Below, one piece after another: positions 41,901-50,710 of a DNA stretch of 64,000 nucleotides. How positions within the stretch are numbered: the stretch's first letter is position 1; every line of letters starts with the position of its first letter. The notes under the pieces are model-generated. The model was not told where the DNA came from and searched no databases. It saw only the letters and a list, made by a program, of their open reading frames with translations. A program made the translations under genes and the position numbers. Source of the DNA: Coriobacteriia bacterium (lineage in GTDB: Bacteria; Actinomycetota; Coriobacteriia; Coriobacteriales; UMGS124); contig JAGZEG010000013.1 of NCBI GenBank assembly GCA_018368455.1, forward strand, positions 1 to 64,000, given 5' to 3'.

Positions 41901-42203
41901 ATGCACGTGACGTACTCCGACAAGCTCAAGGCGTATATGCGCCGCAAGGGGCACTCGACCATCGCCATCGAGATGCACTCGGGCTGCTCCTGAGCGGGCG
42001 TGCCCGAACTCGTGGTGAAGTTCGTTGGCGATAGGCTGGCTGATGATCTGCGGCGGCGCGGGTGCAAGGTCGTGCCAGGCGAGATGGGCGACGTGCTCAT
42101 CCGCCTGCCGGGCGTGGCGCTGCCCGAGGAGATCGCGCTGGACATGCGCAGCTTCCTGGGCCTCAAGGAGCTGACGGCCGCCGGCATCGGGCGGCTGTGG
42201 TAG
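41901..42203 (+). CDS. Small selenoprotein, CC/Se motif family, UGA at codon 31
   Basis: The frame opens at ATG 41901 with GAGGGAGGC upstream, meets TGA at 41991-41993, and continues to TAG at 42201-42203 (100 residues if read through). The part before TGA (YSDKLKAYMRRKGHSTIAIE) and after it (PELVVKF and the end SFLGLKELTAAGIGRLW) together resemble small CC/Se-motif (seleno)proteins, with the redox site H-S-G-C-S-U-A-G (Cys29, Sec31). A bacterial SECIS-like hairpin follows the UGA: CGAACT (42005-42010) with AGTTCG (42019-42024) and an 8-nt loop whose second base is G, 18 nt after the UGA. Function is unknown, presumably thiol/selenol redox. A standard annotation would call only a truncated gene from 42000. 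Confidence 0.78.
42005..42024 (+). promoter_or_regulatory. Bacterial SECIS-like hairpin
   Basis: Perfect 6-bp stem CGAACT/AGTTCG closing the loop CGTGGTGA. A G is in the first two loop positions and lies 18 nt after the UGA codon, within the 16-37 nt window described for bacterial SECIS elements recognised by SelB. Confidence 0.65.
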
Positions 42204-42213
42204 CCGGAGCCGC

Positions 42214-42696
42214 CTAAGCGGAGAGACGCGCCGTGTAGGTGGCGCTCCTGGTGGCAATCTCCGCGCGGATGAGAGCTTCCTGCTTGGGGGAGATGCCGAT
42301 GAGGCGAAGCTGCTGCGAGGCGCGTCGACGGGTCTGGAGGGCGTCGTCGAGGTGATCTTGCAGCCAGGCCTGCGCCTCGGCGAGCTTGGCCTCGCGAGCG
42401 GCGTCGCCAGAGGCGCGTGCCTCGTCGAGGGCGGCATCCAGCTCGGCAAGGCGGGCTTGGCCGGCGGAGAGGTTGTCGCGGGCGTCTTGGCAGGCGAGGA
42501 CGAGGCCGACGATGTGCTGGTCGCGCAGGTAGCGCGTCAGGTTGGCGTCGTGGTTGGCCGCCCAGCGAGCGCGCGTCTGGGCGCTGGGGCGACGGTCGTA
42601 GTCGGGGCGCGCCGAGCGGTCGGTCGAGAAACGTCCGTTGGAAGTCGATCCCATGTAGTGACGCTCCGCGCATAGCGGCATGATCACGCGTGCCAT
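42214..42696 (-). CDS. Hypothetical helical protein
   Basis: Unrecognised protein of 160 residues. The first 50 residues are polar and Arg/Asp-rich. The rest is strongly helical with a probable coiled coil (LAELDAALDEARASGDAARE, then LAEAQAWLQDHLDDALQTRR). No Cys motif beyond one Cys near each end, no signal peptide and no membrane segment. GGGAGG lies about 12 nt before the ATG at 42696; starts at downstream ATG codons are possible. It converges on the selenoprotein gene with only 10 bp between the stops. Confidence 0.6.
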   Translation of the reverse strand: MARVIMPLCAERHYMGSTSNGRFSTDRSARPDYDRRPSAQTRARWAANHDANLTRYLRDQHIVGLVLACQDARDNLSAGQARLAELDAALDEARASGDAAREAKLAEAQAWLQDHLDDALQTRRRASQQLRLIGISPKQEALIRAEIATRSATYTARLSA

Positions 42697-43129
42697 GACG
42701 TACGTGCCTCCCTCACCGATTGCTCCTGGGCCGACGTGAAAGCCGACTTTCCGATGGCATGGGATTGTACCGGAGCCGCCTGGCCGGCGCGGGCGCAGGC
42801 CGGCCGAGCATGCAAATTTACCAGCGCGGCACCGCGCGAGGGACGGCTTTTCCATGTGGCGCCGCGCCGCATCGAGTGCAGGCTGGCGGCCGCTTCCTTG
42901 CGTGTCAGGTTGGGAGCTTCCCGATGGGGCCACCGGTGGGATCCCTGGTAAAGCTCGAGGCTTCCTCTCAAGGACGGGCGAGTGAGCCCGCGTGCGACGG
43001 GCGGAGGGGCGCGGAGCCGACGCCTACGCGATGCCGGGGTAGTTTCGCGCGGAGATGCGACCGAAGGCCGGGCGCTCGCCCGGGTTGCCGCCGCTGCGTG
43101 GCCCGGCTCTTCGAGCCGTTGCACACGAC
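42697..43129. other. Gene-free stretch before repeat element F
   Basis: No gene is seen. It holds small GC dyads, such as CGGCTCTTCGAGCCG at about 43104-43118, and a distant TTACCAG/CTGGTAA pair (about 42829 and 42948). The CGGCTCTT hairpin has a counterpart just before element G. Confidence 0.4.
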
Positions 43130-43315
43130 GGAGCGTTTTCTGGACAAGAACCGAGCTCGTGAATGGCTCCCTCGTCCTGCTGTGGGGCCAGACATGCGGA
43201 CGTCGTGAGACGTATCGGTGTAACCGCAGGTACGCTGTCCGCTGCGCATGAGCGTCGCTATGGCGGAGTGACCGACCTATTCACGGGCCCGATCCTTGTC
43301 CACGAAGCGCCTCCA
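43130..43315. repeat. Type II palindromic element, copy F (about 185 bp)
   Basis: Arms are 43130-43164 and 43279-43314; about 20 of the 24 innermost positions pair (TGGACAAGAACCGAGCTCGT against ACGGGCCCGATCCTTGTCCA). The centre holds AACCGCAGGTAC (43222-43233), the same motif as in copies A-E. The arms resemble those of element G at 44854. It lies 56 bp after the stop of the HipA-like gene. Confidence 0.7.
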
Positions 43316-43370
43316 TTCGGGCGGAGATGGGCATCTAGATAGGGTGGCTTGACCTATCCGGACGCTCCGA

Positions 43371-44609
43371 CTATCTTTCTCCGTCCTCCTGCCTTGGGAA
43401 CAGCTGTGCCATGCGTTCGACGTGGCGCTCGAATTCGCGGACGTTGAGGTCAATGCCGCTGGCGATGGCCTCGATGCGGCCTGTCGGCATGAGGGGATTG
43501 CTCGCGAGGATCTCCAGGGCCTCGTCTCGCCACGCTGAGAGCTCGGCGGGAAATGAGGCGGGCAGCCACGTGTAGTCGTCGAAGAGCCGGAGCTGCTGTT
43601 CGGGGCTCTCCGCCGGGTGGCCTGTGAAGGGTCGGGGACTGTAGGCGTAATCGAAGGGATGCTCAAGACGGCGTCGGTCACACCACAGCGAAAAACCGGC
43701 ATCCCACGTAGGTGCAAATCTCTTATAGCGCAACGTCACGCAGTCGCGAATCACGCCGAAATTACCGGTGTGGCGATCGGCGTTTGCGAGCAAGAAGTCG
43801 CACGAGAACACCTGCGATAGGCCGCGTTTTAGGAGGGCCTCATCCAGTCCGGTCGTCCCGAGCGCCTTGAGTACGCTGCCGTACGTGCCGTAGCGCTCCT
43901 CGTGGCGATGGCGACGAAGCAGATCGGCTGCCGTCACGAGCTCCTCGTCGGGGCCCAGCATGTTGGGGCAGGTGCAGTATGCAGCGCCGTCGTGCTCAAG
44001 AAGCCGGTACGCAACATAGTCTATGGGCGCCAAAAGCCGACGGTACAGTGCGCTGGCGACAATTTCGTTGAAGACGTCCTGGTCAAAGAGGTGCGTACCG
44101 GCTTTGACGAGCCACCGTATGCCGCCTTTGCCGATGATCCACTTTTTGGGGACGTCGCCCATGACGGAGCTGTTAGGGCTCATCAGGTCGTCATCGTCGA
44201 GTTGGGCTACGGTGGGGCTCAGGGACGGTTCGAGCGTGAGGCGCCCCAGCTCGTCGCTAAAGTCGTTGTCGAAGAAGTTGACGTTCGTCCACGTGAGGTT
44301 TGAACCCTCGGGGCGTACCCAATAGCGGTCAGACAGCGACAGCGCAAAGTTACGCTCGAGCAGCTCGGAGGCATCCTCGATGCCCAGGGAGCGTTTGAGA
44401 CGATCGATCTGGTTGCGCGATGCGGGGATCGAGCGATGCTGCCACCACCAAGAAACATCGGCGGTCGAGATCGTGCCGTCGAGGCCAACGATGGAGGGGG
44501 GCGCGAATGAGGGCTCGAGTACGCGGGCAACGTCGACGACGTGGTGGGTGGCCTCGTCGTAGGCGAATGCGAGTACGGGGACGTCTTTGTTGAGCAGCTC
44601 ATATATCAC
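43371..44609 (-). CDS. HipA-like kinase domain protein without a HipB partner
   Basis: Protein of 412 residues whose C-terminal half resembles the HipA serine/threonine kinase fold: WIIGKGGIRWLVKAG as the nucleotide-binding Lys region, the catalytic loop FLLANADRHTGNFGVIRD, and WDAGFSLW as the metal-binding segment. The N-terminal 150 residues are not a standard HipA N-domain. No antitoxin-like HipB gene adjoins it, so it may be a solitary kinase rather than a toxin. The GTG at 44609 is chosen because AGGAGG lies 11 nt upstream and no ATG fits. Its GC content is lower than its neighbours. Confidence 0.7.
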   Translation of the reverse strand: MIYELLNKDVPVLAFAYDEATHHVVDVARVLEPSFAPPSIVGLDGTISTADVSWWWQHRSIPASRNQIDRLKRSLGIEDASELLERNFALSLSDRYWVRPEGSNLTWTNVNFFDNDFSDELGRLTLEPSLSPTVAQLDDDDLMSPNSSVMGDVPKKWIIGKGGIRWLVKAGTHLFDQDVFNEIVASALYRRLLAPIDYVAYRLLEHDGAAYCTCPNMLGPDEELVTAADLLRRHRHEERYGTYGSVLKALGTTGLDEALLKRGLSQVFSCDFLLANADRHTGNFGVIRDCVTLRYKRFAPTWDAGFSLWCDRRRLEHPFDYAYSPRPFTGHPAESPEQQLRLFDDYTWLPASFPAELSAWRDEALEILASNPLMPTGRIEAIASGIDLNVREFERHVERMAQLFPRQEDGER

Positions 44610-44669
44610 GATGGCTTGCACCTCCTCCGCATGGCGCTGACCTTGGCAGACATCACCTGTATATACCAC

Positions 44670-44707
44670 AGGCGGGCAGGCCCGGTTTGAGTCGGGCCTG
44701 CCCGCCT
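44670..44707. other. 15-bp perfect hairpin in a divergent region
   Basis: AGGCGGGCAGGCCCG (44670-44684) pairs perfectly with CGGGCCTGCCCGCCT (44693-44707) around GTTTGAGT. It lies upstream of both the HipA-like gene and the flavoprotein at 45289, so it may be a terminator of a lost gene or an insulator. Confidence 0.6.
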
Positions 44708-44853
44708 GGCAAGCTGTGCTTTTCCCGCGTCCTTGCCCCGCCTGTAGTGGGCCGTGGGCTTGGTCGATGGGGCGCGCGGCGACGGGCACGTCGCCCTCTC
44801 CTCGCTCGGGCGTGGTTCCCGACCGGCTCTTTGCCGGTTTGGGTGCCATCTAC

Positions 44854-44993
44854 GGCCAGAAACCGGGCTCGTGTACTGCGCCACCGGGGGCTCGAGGGCG
44901 CTGGACCCTGGGCTCGGATGAGGTACCTGGGAGAACGCTGCTGGCCGCGGCGTCCCGTGCAGGGCGATCAGTTCACAAGTCCGAGTCTTGGCC
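44854..44993. repeat. Type II palindromic element, copy G (about 140 bp)
   Basis: The left arm 44854-44877 (GGCCAGAAACCGGGCTCGTG) is similar to the left arm of element F. The right arm 44970-44993 (TTCACAAGTCCGAGTCTTGG) is similar to F's right arm. About 17 of 24 bases pair. A GTACCTG-type centre is present. It is preceded by a CCGGCTCTTTGCCGG hairpin, like F. It is within the 679-bp gap 44610-45288, which shows no gene. Confidence 0.6.
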
Positions 44994-45288
44994 ACGAAAC
45001 GAAGCCTCTACAACAGAGGGGACCGCCTATTCGGGGCGGATGCGGCATCGCCGGACAAGCTCTCGTCGCCGTTCTTTCGAGAAAACCCCTCCTTTCACCT
45101 GCGCAAACGACGCGCCTCACATGCTTTCGGTGACGCGGGGGCGTATGGTGCCCCGCTATGCTGTGGACGTCCCGGGTCTGCAAGGGGAAGGCCGGGAGTG
45201 ATCGGACCGCCGCGCCGCGCACGCCGGAGAACAAGAGCCGGGCGCGCCGGCGGGGATCACCGGGAACGACCGAAAGGGGAACCTCATC

Positions 45289-46809
45289 ATGACCACTGCG
45301 AATCACGCCACGGAGCTCACGCGCCGTGACCTCGTTAAGTTCGGCGGGGTCGCCTGCCTCGTCGCCGGCGCGTGCGGCGCCACCGCCTCGACGGCGCGCG
45401 CAGGGGAGCCCGCCGCAGCTGGCTTCATCGTGGGCACGGCCGACATCAACTTCACGAAGGAGGCCGACGTCCTCATCATCGGCACGGGCGTCGCGGGCCT
45501 CTCCGCTGCCATGGAGCCCGCGCTGGCTGGCAAGAAGATCATCCTTGCCGAGAAGAAGGGCGCATTCGGCGGCGACTCGAACGCCTCGTGCTGGTTCATG
45601 TTCGGCTCGGGTACGAAGCGCCAGCTGGCCGCTGGCCTGACGACGACCATCGACGACGCCTGGGCCGCCGCTGCCGAGAAGCAGTCCGCTATGTACGAGT
45701 ACGAGTGGTGGCCTGAGTGGGCCAAGGGCAAGTACTACGCTACGACCGAGTGGTACGACTGCGCCGAGGAGAACTTCGGCTGCGAGTTCGCCGACCCCTG
45801 CACCGAGGAGGAGCTGCCGCGCCTGGGCAGCGCCGTCATCCTGCCGGCCAAGGGCATCGCGAGCGGCTACGAGTACGTCATGTCCCCCATCTCCGCCAAG
45901 CTCGAGGAGATGGGCTGCGAGTTCGCCTACGACCTCAAGGCGACGTCGCTCATCAAGGACGCCCCCGACGGCGCGGTCATCGGCTGCCGCTTCACGAATG
46001 TCGAGGACGGCTCCGTCGTCGACATCAAGGCGGCCGCGACGGTCATCGCCACGGGCTGCTTCATCGACAACGGCGAGATGATGAACGCCTATCTGCCTGA
46101 CTGGGCGCACTACGGCACGCTTGTCAATGGCAGCAGCATGGGCGAGGGACACTTGCTCGCCGCAGCGGCCGGCGCCAAGCTCGTTGGCATGGATTCCTCC
46201 ATCGCCAACCACTACGCCAACCTGATGGGCGACCTGCCCAACGCCACGACGTGGGGCTACTGGACGCCGCTCGTGCTCGTGCTGCCCAACGGCAAGCGCT
46301 TCATCCAGGAGGGCCAGAGCCACGACGCCGGCCAGGCCTGCGTCGACGCCGGCTACCGCGAGTGGTGGGTCATGTTCGACCAGCGCGCGTTCGACAACCG
46401 CAGCATCGCCGCGTCCGTTGCCAACAACGTGTCGATCCACGAGGACGTCTACCGCACGGCCGACACCATCGAGGAGATGGCGACGCTCATGGACGTGCCG
46501 GTCGACGCGCTGGTGAGCACGTTTGCCGAGTATGACGGCTATGTCGACGCCGGCGAGGACAAGGCGTTCGGCAAGACGTCGTGGCTCGAGAAGCTGGAGC
46601 CGCCGTATCACGCGCTCAAGCTCAACGTCATGCGCTACAAGACGTCGGGCGGCCTGATGTGCGGCCCGAACAACCTGGTGCTCGACGTGAACGATGCCGA
46701 GATCCCGGGCCTGTATGCGTGCGGCGCCGTGACGCTGCCCGCTCAGGCGTCCGTCTCTGGCTGCGCTGCGACTGGCTACTTCACCGGCAAGAGCATCGCT
46801 CAGGCGTAA
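45289..46809 (+). CDS. Tat-exported FAD-dependent reductase-like flavoprotein
   Basis: Exported flavoprotein of 506 residues, the shortest of the five in the window. The Tat-type signal is LTRRDLVKFGGVACLVAGA (RR at 12-13). The FAD motif is IIGTGVAGLSAAMEPALAGK near residue 64, followed by GAFGGDSNASCWFMFGSG. The C-terminal FAD part reads GLYACGAVTLPAQASVSGCA. It is fumarate-reductase-like but the substrate is unknown. GAAAGGGGAACC precedes the ATG. Unlike the other flavoproteins it has no adjacent LysR or LuxR gene; its divergent neighbour is the HipA-like gene. It ends in a strong terminator. Confidence 0.87.
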   Translation: MTTANHATELTRRDLVKFGGVACLVAGACGATASTARAGEPAAAGFIVGTADINFTKEADVLIIGTGVAGLSAAMEPALAGKKIILAEKKGAFGGDSNASCWFMFGSGTKRQLAAGLTTTIDDAWAAAAEKQSAMYEYEWWPEWAKGKYYATTEWYDCAEENFGCEFADPCTEEELPRLGSAVILPAKGIASGYEYVMSPISAKLEEMGCEFAYDLKATSLIKDAPDGAVIGCRFTNVEDGSVVDIKAAATVIATGCFIDNGEMMNAYLPDWAHYGTLVNGSSMGEGHLLAAAAGAKLVGMDSSIANHYANLMGDLPNATTWGYWTPLVLVLPNGKRFIQEGQSHDAGQACVDAGYREWWVMFDQRAFDNRSIAASVANNVSIHEDVYRTADTIEEMATLMDVPVDALVSTFAEYDGYVDAGEDKAFGKTSWLEKLEPPYHALKLNVMRYKTSGGLMCGPNNLVLDVNDAEIPGLYACGAVTLPAQASVSGCAATGYFTGKSIAQA

Positions 46810-46844
46810 GCTTCTGGGCTCCTGCGATAAGCAAAAGCGCGAGT

Positions 46845-46887
46845 GGGGCGCTGGCGAGGATTCAAAACCTTGCCAGCGCCCCTTTTT
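46845..46887 (+). terminator. Rho-independent terminator of flavoprotein 3
   Basis: GGGGCGCTGGCGAGG is paired with CCTTGCCAGCGCCCC (one G-T pair), followed by TTTTT at 46883-46887. Confidence 0.93.
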
Positions 46888-47049
46888 GGCGTGTGAGGGA
46901 CGCCCGGCTTGACGGGGCGAAATGCGCCGGCCGTAGCTCTTCTTCCGTCAGCGCGAAGATGGAAGCTCCCGGTGCAAGGCCTGTGCCGCGGGCCTTTGCG
47001 CGCCGCGGCGCTCTCGAGTCGGTGGCGGTTTATGCCGCACCCTGGGTAT

Positions 47050-47068
47050 ATATCAGCAAATATCAGGG
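47050..47068. promoter_or_regulatory. AT-rich direct repeat before the ClC-type gene
   Basis: TATATATCAGCAAATATCAG contains ATATCAG twice with a 3-nt gap, about 85 bp before the presumed start of the channel gene. It may be part of a promoter or operator. Nothing else is recognised between 46888 and 47150. Confidence 0.25.
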
Positions 47069-47150
47069 GGTTGCATGGCCGACTGTGCGTGGGCTTGGTT
47101 GCGGGCTCGGCAGTCGGGGTTGCGGAGCGGGCGATTCGGGGGAGCGGGTT

Positions 47151-48563
47151 TTGGGCGAACGCGAGCAAAATCTTGACGCGTCTCGAGAGACGGGGCGAAA
47201 CGATGCGCGCCGAGGCGGATCCAGCGCTGGCCGGCATGGCGCTGCTCGGCTGGCAAACGCGGCCGTGTTCGCGGTGCTGGCGGTGCTGCTGGGTGTGCCC
47301 ATCGGGGTGGTCGCCTGGCTGTTCATGCTGGTCATGCAGCTGACGATGCACCTGGTGTGGGGCGTCGTCCCGCAGCTTTTGGGCATCGCGACTCCCGGGG
47401 CGGAGGCTTCGGGCGCAACGGCGGTGACGGAGCCCCTGCTGCCTTTCTGGTTCATTTTGGCGGTGACCATCGTCGGCGCCGTGCTCCTGGCCGCTAACGA
47501 GCGGCGTAACGAGCGGCGTGGCGGCATCAAGATCGTCCCCATTATGCAGGCGATCATGCAGGTCAAGAAAGGCAGGCGCTACGACTGGCGCAAGACAGGA
47601 GACTATGCGCTGACGGCCCTGCTCCCCCTGACGTTCGGTGCCGCCGTGGGCCCCGAGGCGGGCCTGACGAACGTCATTGCAGCCGCAGCGACTCGCGTGG
47701 GCGACACGACGAAGGCACTCGCCGTGACATGTCGGGCCTGCGTGGCGGAGGGCCGTGCCATCCGGCGCTCCGAGGTGCGGGCTGCCCTGCGCGCTGATGG
47801 TGGGCCTGGGGTGCCGTCCCCCTTTGCGAGTCGAGTCCAGAAGCGCGTGGCATACGGGCTCATTGCTGCGGGGGCCACGGCGACGTTCTTCCTGCTGGGA
47901 CACCTTGTGGGCGGAGGACTGACGCTCCCGAGGCTCCCAGGAGCTAGCTGGTCGGTTGACCTGCTGCTCTGGGCTCTTCCTTGCGTGGTGGCGGGCGTGG
48001 TGTGCGGCATCCTGTTCGATGCTTTCAGCGCGGGCTCGGCGCGGCTGGCCAGGGCCTTTGGGCGCCACGTCCTGGTGCGGAACCTCGCGGTTGCCCTCGT
48101 GTTGTCGTGTGCGGGCGCGGCGATTCCGTGCGTGCTGTTTTCGGGCGAGACCGACTTGTTCGGTGTCGTGGAGGGCTGGCAGGAGTTCGGCCTGGCGACG
48201 CTGCTCGCGATGGTGGTGTGCCGCCTCGCGCTTGCCCCGCTGTGCATTGCGTGCGGCTGGGAGGGAGGCCAATTCTTCCCACTTATCTTTGCGGGTGTGG
48301 TGGCAGGATATGCGGTGGCGATGCTGACCGGTGCCGATCCTACGTTCTGCGCGGCTTGTTCCTCCGCGGCCCTGCTCGGAACCATCATGCGCCGCCCGCT
48401 CCTCGCCGTGGCCACGATGCTACTCGTGATGCCGCTGCCGATGGCCGTGCCCATGGTGCTCGCGGGCTGGGTCGGCGCCGTCGTCCCGCTGCCCAAGGCT
48501 CTGGGCGCCGCTCCTGCCAAGCGGCTCGCGGTGGGGCGGCGAGGGGCGGAGCCGAGGGGATAG
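47151..48563 (+). CDS. ClC-family chloride/fluoride channel-like protein
   Basis: Membrane protein of about 470 residues with ten or more helices, related to voltage-gated chloride channels and antiporters. The second ClC signature, normally G-K/R-E-G-P, appears as AVGPEAGLTNVI. AIVG/LAVLLGVPIGVVAWLF-type first helices and the late CGWEGGQFFPLIFAGVVAGY, equivalent to the third ClC motif, are present. It probably moves chloride or fluoride. The start is uncertain: TTG at 47151 is favoured by GGGGGAG 7 nt upstream, but a downstream GTG at 47262 would also keep all helices. Confidence 0.75.
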   Translation: MGEREQNLDASRETGRNDARRGGSSAGRHGAARLANAAVFAVLAVLLGVPIGVVAWLFMLVMQLTMHLVWGVVPQLLGIATPGAEASGATAVTEPLLPFWFILAVTIVGAVLLAANERRNERRGGIKIVPIMQAIMQVKKGRRYDWRKTGDYALTALLPLTFGAAVGPEAGLTNVIAAAATRVGDTTKALAVTCRACVAEGRAIRRSEVRAALRADGGPGVPSPFASRVQKRVAYGLIAAGATATFFLLGHLVGGGLTLPRLPGASWSVDLLLWALPCVVAGVVCGILFDAFSAGSARLARAFGRHVLVRNLAVALVLSCAGAAIPCVLFSGETDLFGVVEGWQEFGLATLLAMVVCRLALAPLCIACGWEGGQFFPLIFAGVVAGYAVAMLTGADPTFCAACSSAALLGTIMRRPLLAVATMLLVMPLPMAVPMVLAGWVGAVVPLPKALGAAPAKRLAVGRRGAEPRG

Positions 48564-48675
48564 GCGCAACGCGAGATAGCATCTGATACGTCATTGAGGT
48601 GTTGCGGCGTTTGACCGCCCTCTTGTTGGATCACCATCAACTGCGGGCTTTTTTATCGCAGCAGGCTATAAAAAC

Positions 48676-48711
48676 AAGGCCAGGGCGCACGGAATAGCGC
48701 GCCCTGGCCTT
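48676..48711 (-). terminator. Terminator of flavoprotein 4
   Basis: AAGGCCAGGGCGC (48676-48688) pairs with GCGCCCTGGCCTT (48699-48711). On the minus strand it is followed by GTTTTTAT, so it ends the flavoprotein transcript. Confidence 0.85.
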
Positions 48712-48724
48712 CAAGTTGGGCAGG

Positions 48725-50449
48725 CTACTTTGACGCTAGTTCTTTACCAAGCAGATAGGGCATCGTGTTGCAGTTCATGCCCAGGTTATGACCACAAATT
48801 GCGAAGTTGTAGCAATTGCCGTATGAGTCCCCTGCCATTATGCCAATGTTGTACAGGCCTTCGATGGGAGTGTCGTCTTCTTCACAGACCTGCATGCTCT
48901 CGTTGGTACGTAGACCGCCGGTTACGCATAGGAAGTTGGCCGGTCCCATCGTTAGCTTGCAGGCGAAGAACGGCCCCTCCTTGATTGGGGCGAGCATGCT
49001 CGCATCCTTATGGAAGTCTTCGTCGTAACCCTTATCGCACAACTCGTTGTATCGCTCAATAGATATCTTGGCCTGTTCGACATCGATGCCTTCAAGCTGG
49101 GCAAGCAAATCGTCGATTGTGTCGGCGCTTACAAATGTTCCGTCTTCGACGCTGGCTTTCCAGCTTTCGAGATAATCCTCGCTGCTCGTAGGGTTCTTTC
49201 CCTCGTCCTCAACGATAGTGGTGCCAAATGTTTCCCACTGAGGGAACCATGATGCGTAAGCGGTATCCCAGATGCCATACCGGGTCATATTGGGCTGCAT
49301 CATCATGGCGTATGTGCCATAAGAGAAGATGACGTCTTCGTTTGAGTAACGTTCGCCCTTTTCATTAAGCAGTAATCCGGAGAAATCTGCGATGGACTGA
49401 CGATAGGGCATGGGCCCCACGGCATCGATCATGGGTGCGTTTGGCTGACACTTTTGCCATGCTGCACCCACCCACAGGCCCATCTTTTGTCCGTCACCGG
49501 GCCCTAGGCCGCCGAACGTGAATTGGGCATTGTAATCGACCTCGTTGTACTGAAGGAGGGGGGCAACCCAACCACAGTATTTTGCCATCATATCCTGGTT
49601 CGCACTAAAATCCCCAGTTGCCATCACGATAGCTTTGCGACCGACATACTTAACGTAGTTTCCATCTGGATCTTTTGCTATGACAGCAGAGACGCGCCCC
49701 TTATTGTTATCCTCGCGTACGAGCTGTTGGGCGACAGTGCTGTAGTGAATGGTGCCGCCCTGATCCAGAATTTTCTGCTCATACATCTTGATGACATAGC
49801 TTTCGCCAATGAATGCGCCAGACTCTGATCCATCGACCGCCTTGACCCAGTTGTGGGAACCTGGCTTGGCCGTGAATGTTCCGTCGGTATCTTCGTAGCC
49901 AATCTCCAACGTGGTGGTATATCCTTGAGCCTCCATGAGATCAATGAGCCAGTTCATGGTGGTCGCGCTGTTGTTGACCCACTTCCACCATGCTTTTTGG
50001 TCAACGAGATAACCGTTGCGTGCGAGCTCGCGCTTGATCATGCCTACGACGTGCTCGCGATCGTAGTCCTGGATGCCCAATCTTTCTTGTACCTTTGTCC
50101 CAATGCCGTGGTTGGAACCCCCTCGAGATACTGGCTGTGAGCTTGCTGCGAACAAAATGACGTCGGCACCGTCTTCTGTGGCGGCAGCGGCGCAGGTAAG
50201 TCCTGCTACGCCTGCACCAATAACAATGATATCTGCCTCGTAAGTTTTTGTGATTTCCTCGTCGGAAACAGGATCCGGTGCGATTTCAAAGTCCCATATT
50301 CCGTTGTTGACGAGACTGGAATTAATGGTGGTGTTTTCGTCTGCCTCCGCCACTCTGGTGTTTCTGCTCGTGCCCACTGCTAAGACGCCCGCCGCGCTGG
50401 CGACGGCGGTGTTCCTTAGGAATGCGCGTCGATCCATAGTGCGTTCCAT
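48725..50449 (-). CDS. Tat-exported FAD-dependent reductase-like flavoprotein (low-GC region)
   Basis: Exported flavoprotein of 574 residues. The Tat signal is MDRRAFLRNTAVASAAG (RR at 7-8). The FAD motif is VIGAGVAGLTCAAAATEDGA, followed by SQPVSRGGSNHGIGTK. The C-terminal FAD segment is GLYNIGIMAGDSYGNCYNFA. It is colinear with the flavoprotein at 15050 (same NG-W-F-APxPV start of the mature protein and the same C-terminal GHNLGMNCNTMPYLLGKEL type), so they are paralogues. No FMN domain. Its codons are richer in A/T than its neighbours', suggesting later acquisition. GGAGG precedes the ATG at 50449. It is divergent from the LuxR gene at 50711. Confidence 0.9.
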   Translation of the reverse strand: MERTMDRRAFLRNTAVASAAGVLAVGTSRNTRVAEADENTTINSSLVNNGIWDFEIAPDPVSDEEITKTYEADIIVIGAGVAGLTCAAAATEDGADVILFAASSQPVSRGGSNHGIGTKVQERLGIQDYDREHVVGMIKRELARNGYLVDQKAWWKWVNNSATTMNWLIDLMEAQGYTTTLEIGYEDTDGTFTAKPGSHNWVKAVDGSESGAFIGESYVIKMYEQKILDQGGTIHYSTVAQQLVREDNNKGRVSAVIAKDPDGNYVKYVGRKAIVMATGDFSANQDMMAKYCGWVAPLLQYNEVDYNAQFTFGGLGPGDGQKMGLWVGAAWQKCQPNAPMIDAVGPMPYRQSIADFSGLLLNEKGERYSNEDVIFSYGTYAMMMQPNMTRYGIWDTAYASWFPQWETFGTTIVEDEGKNPTSSEDYLESWKASVEDGTFVSADTIDDLLAQLEGIDVEQAKISIERYNELCDKGYDEDFHKDASMLAPIKEGPFFACKLTMGPANFLCVTGGLRTNESMQVCEEDDTPIEGLYNIGIMAGDSYGNCYNFAICGHNLGMNCNTMPYLLGKELASK

Positions 50450-50579
50450 ATTTGCCTCCTTAGATTTGGGCCTTTCTATTGGTGCTTTCGCTCCCCGTTT
50501 TGGCCGTGAGCTAGCTCTGGGGCAGTTACGGCCTGTTCGGGTTTTTGCCTAACCTAACCTTAGCTTGCTCTTCATTTGT

Positions 50580-50598
50580 AACCTCACATGACAGAGGT
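50580..50598. promoter_or_regulatory. Inverted repeat in the flavoprotein 4/LuxR divergent region
   Basis: ACCTC (50581-50585) and GAGGT (50594-50598) flank an 8-nt centre. Upstream is the short direct repeat CCTAACCTAACC (about 50548-50559). These are candidate operator sequences for the adjacent LuxR regulator. Confidence 0.3.
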
Positions 50599-50710
50599 GA
50601 TTTTTGGCAAACCTGCAGCTAGATGGCTATGTTATTTGGTGCTATTGTTAGGGTGAGATAATTGATGTCGAGAAGATGACGCATGTTCTTGAGGATCGGG
50701 GGGAGTGGCT

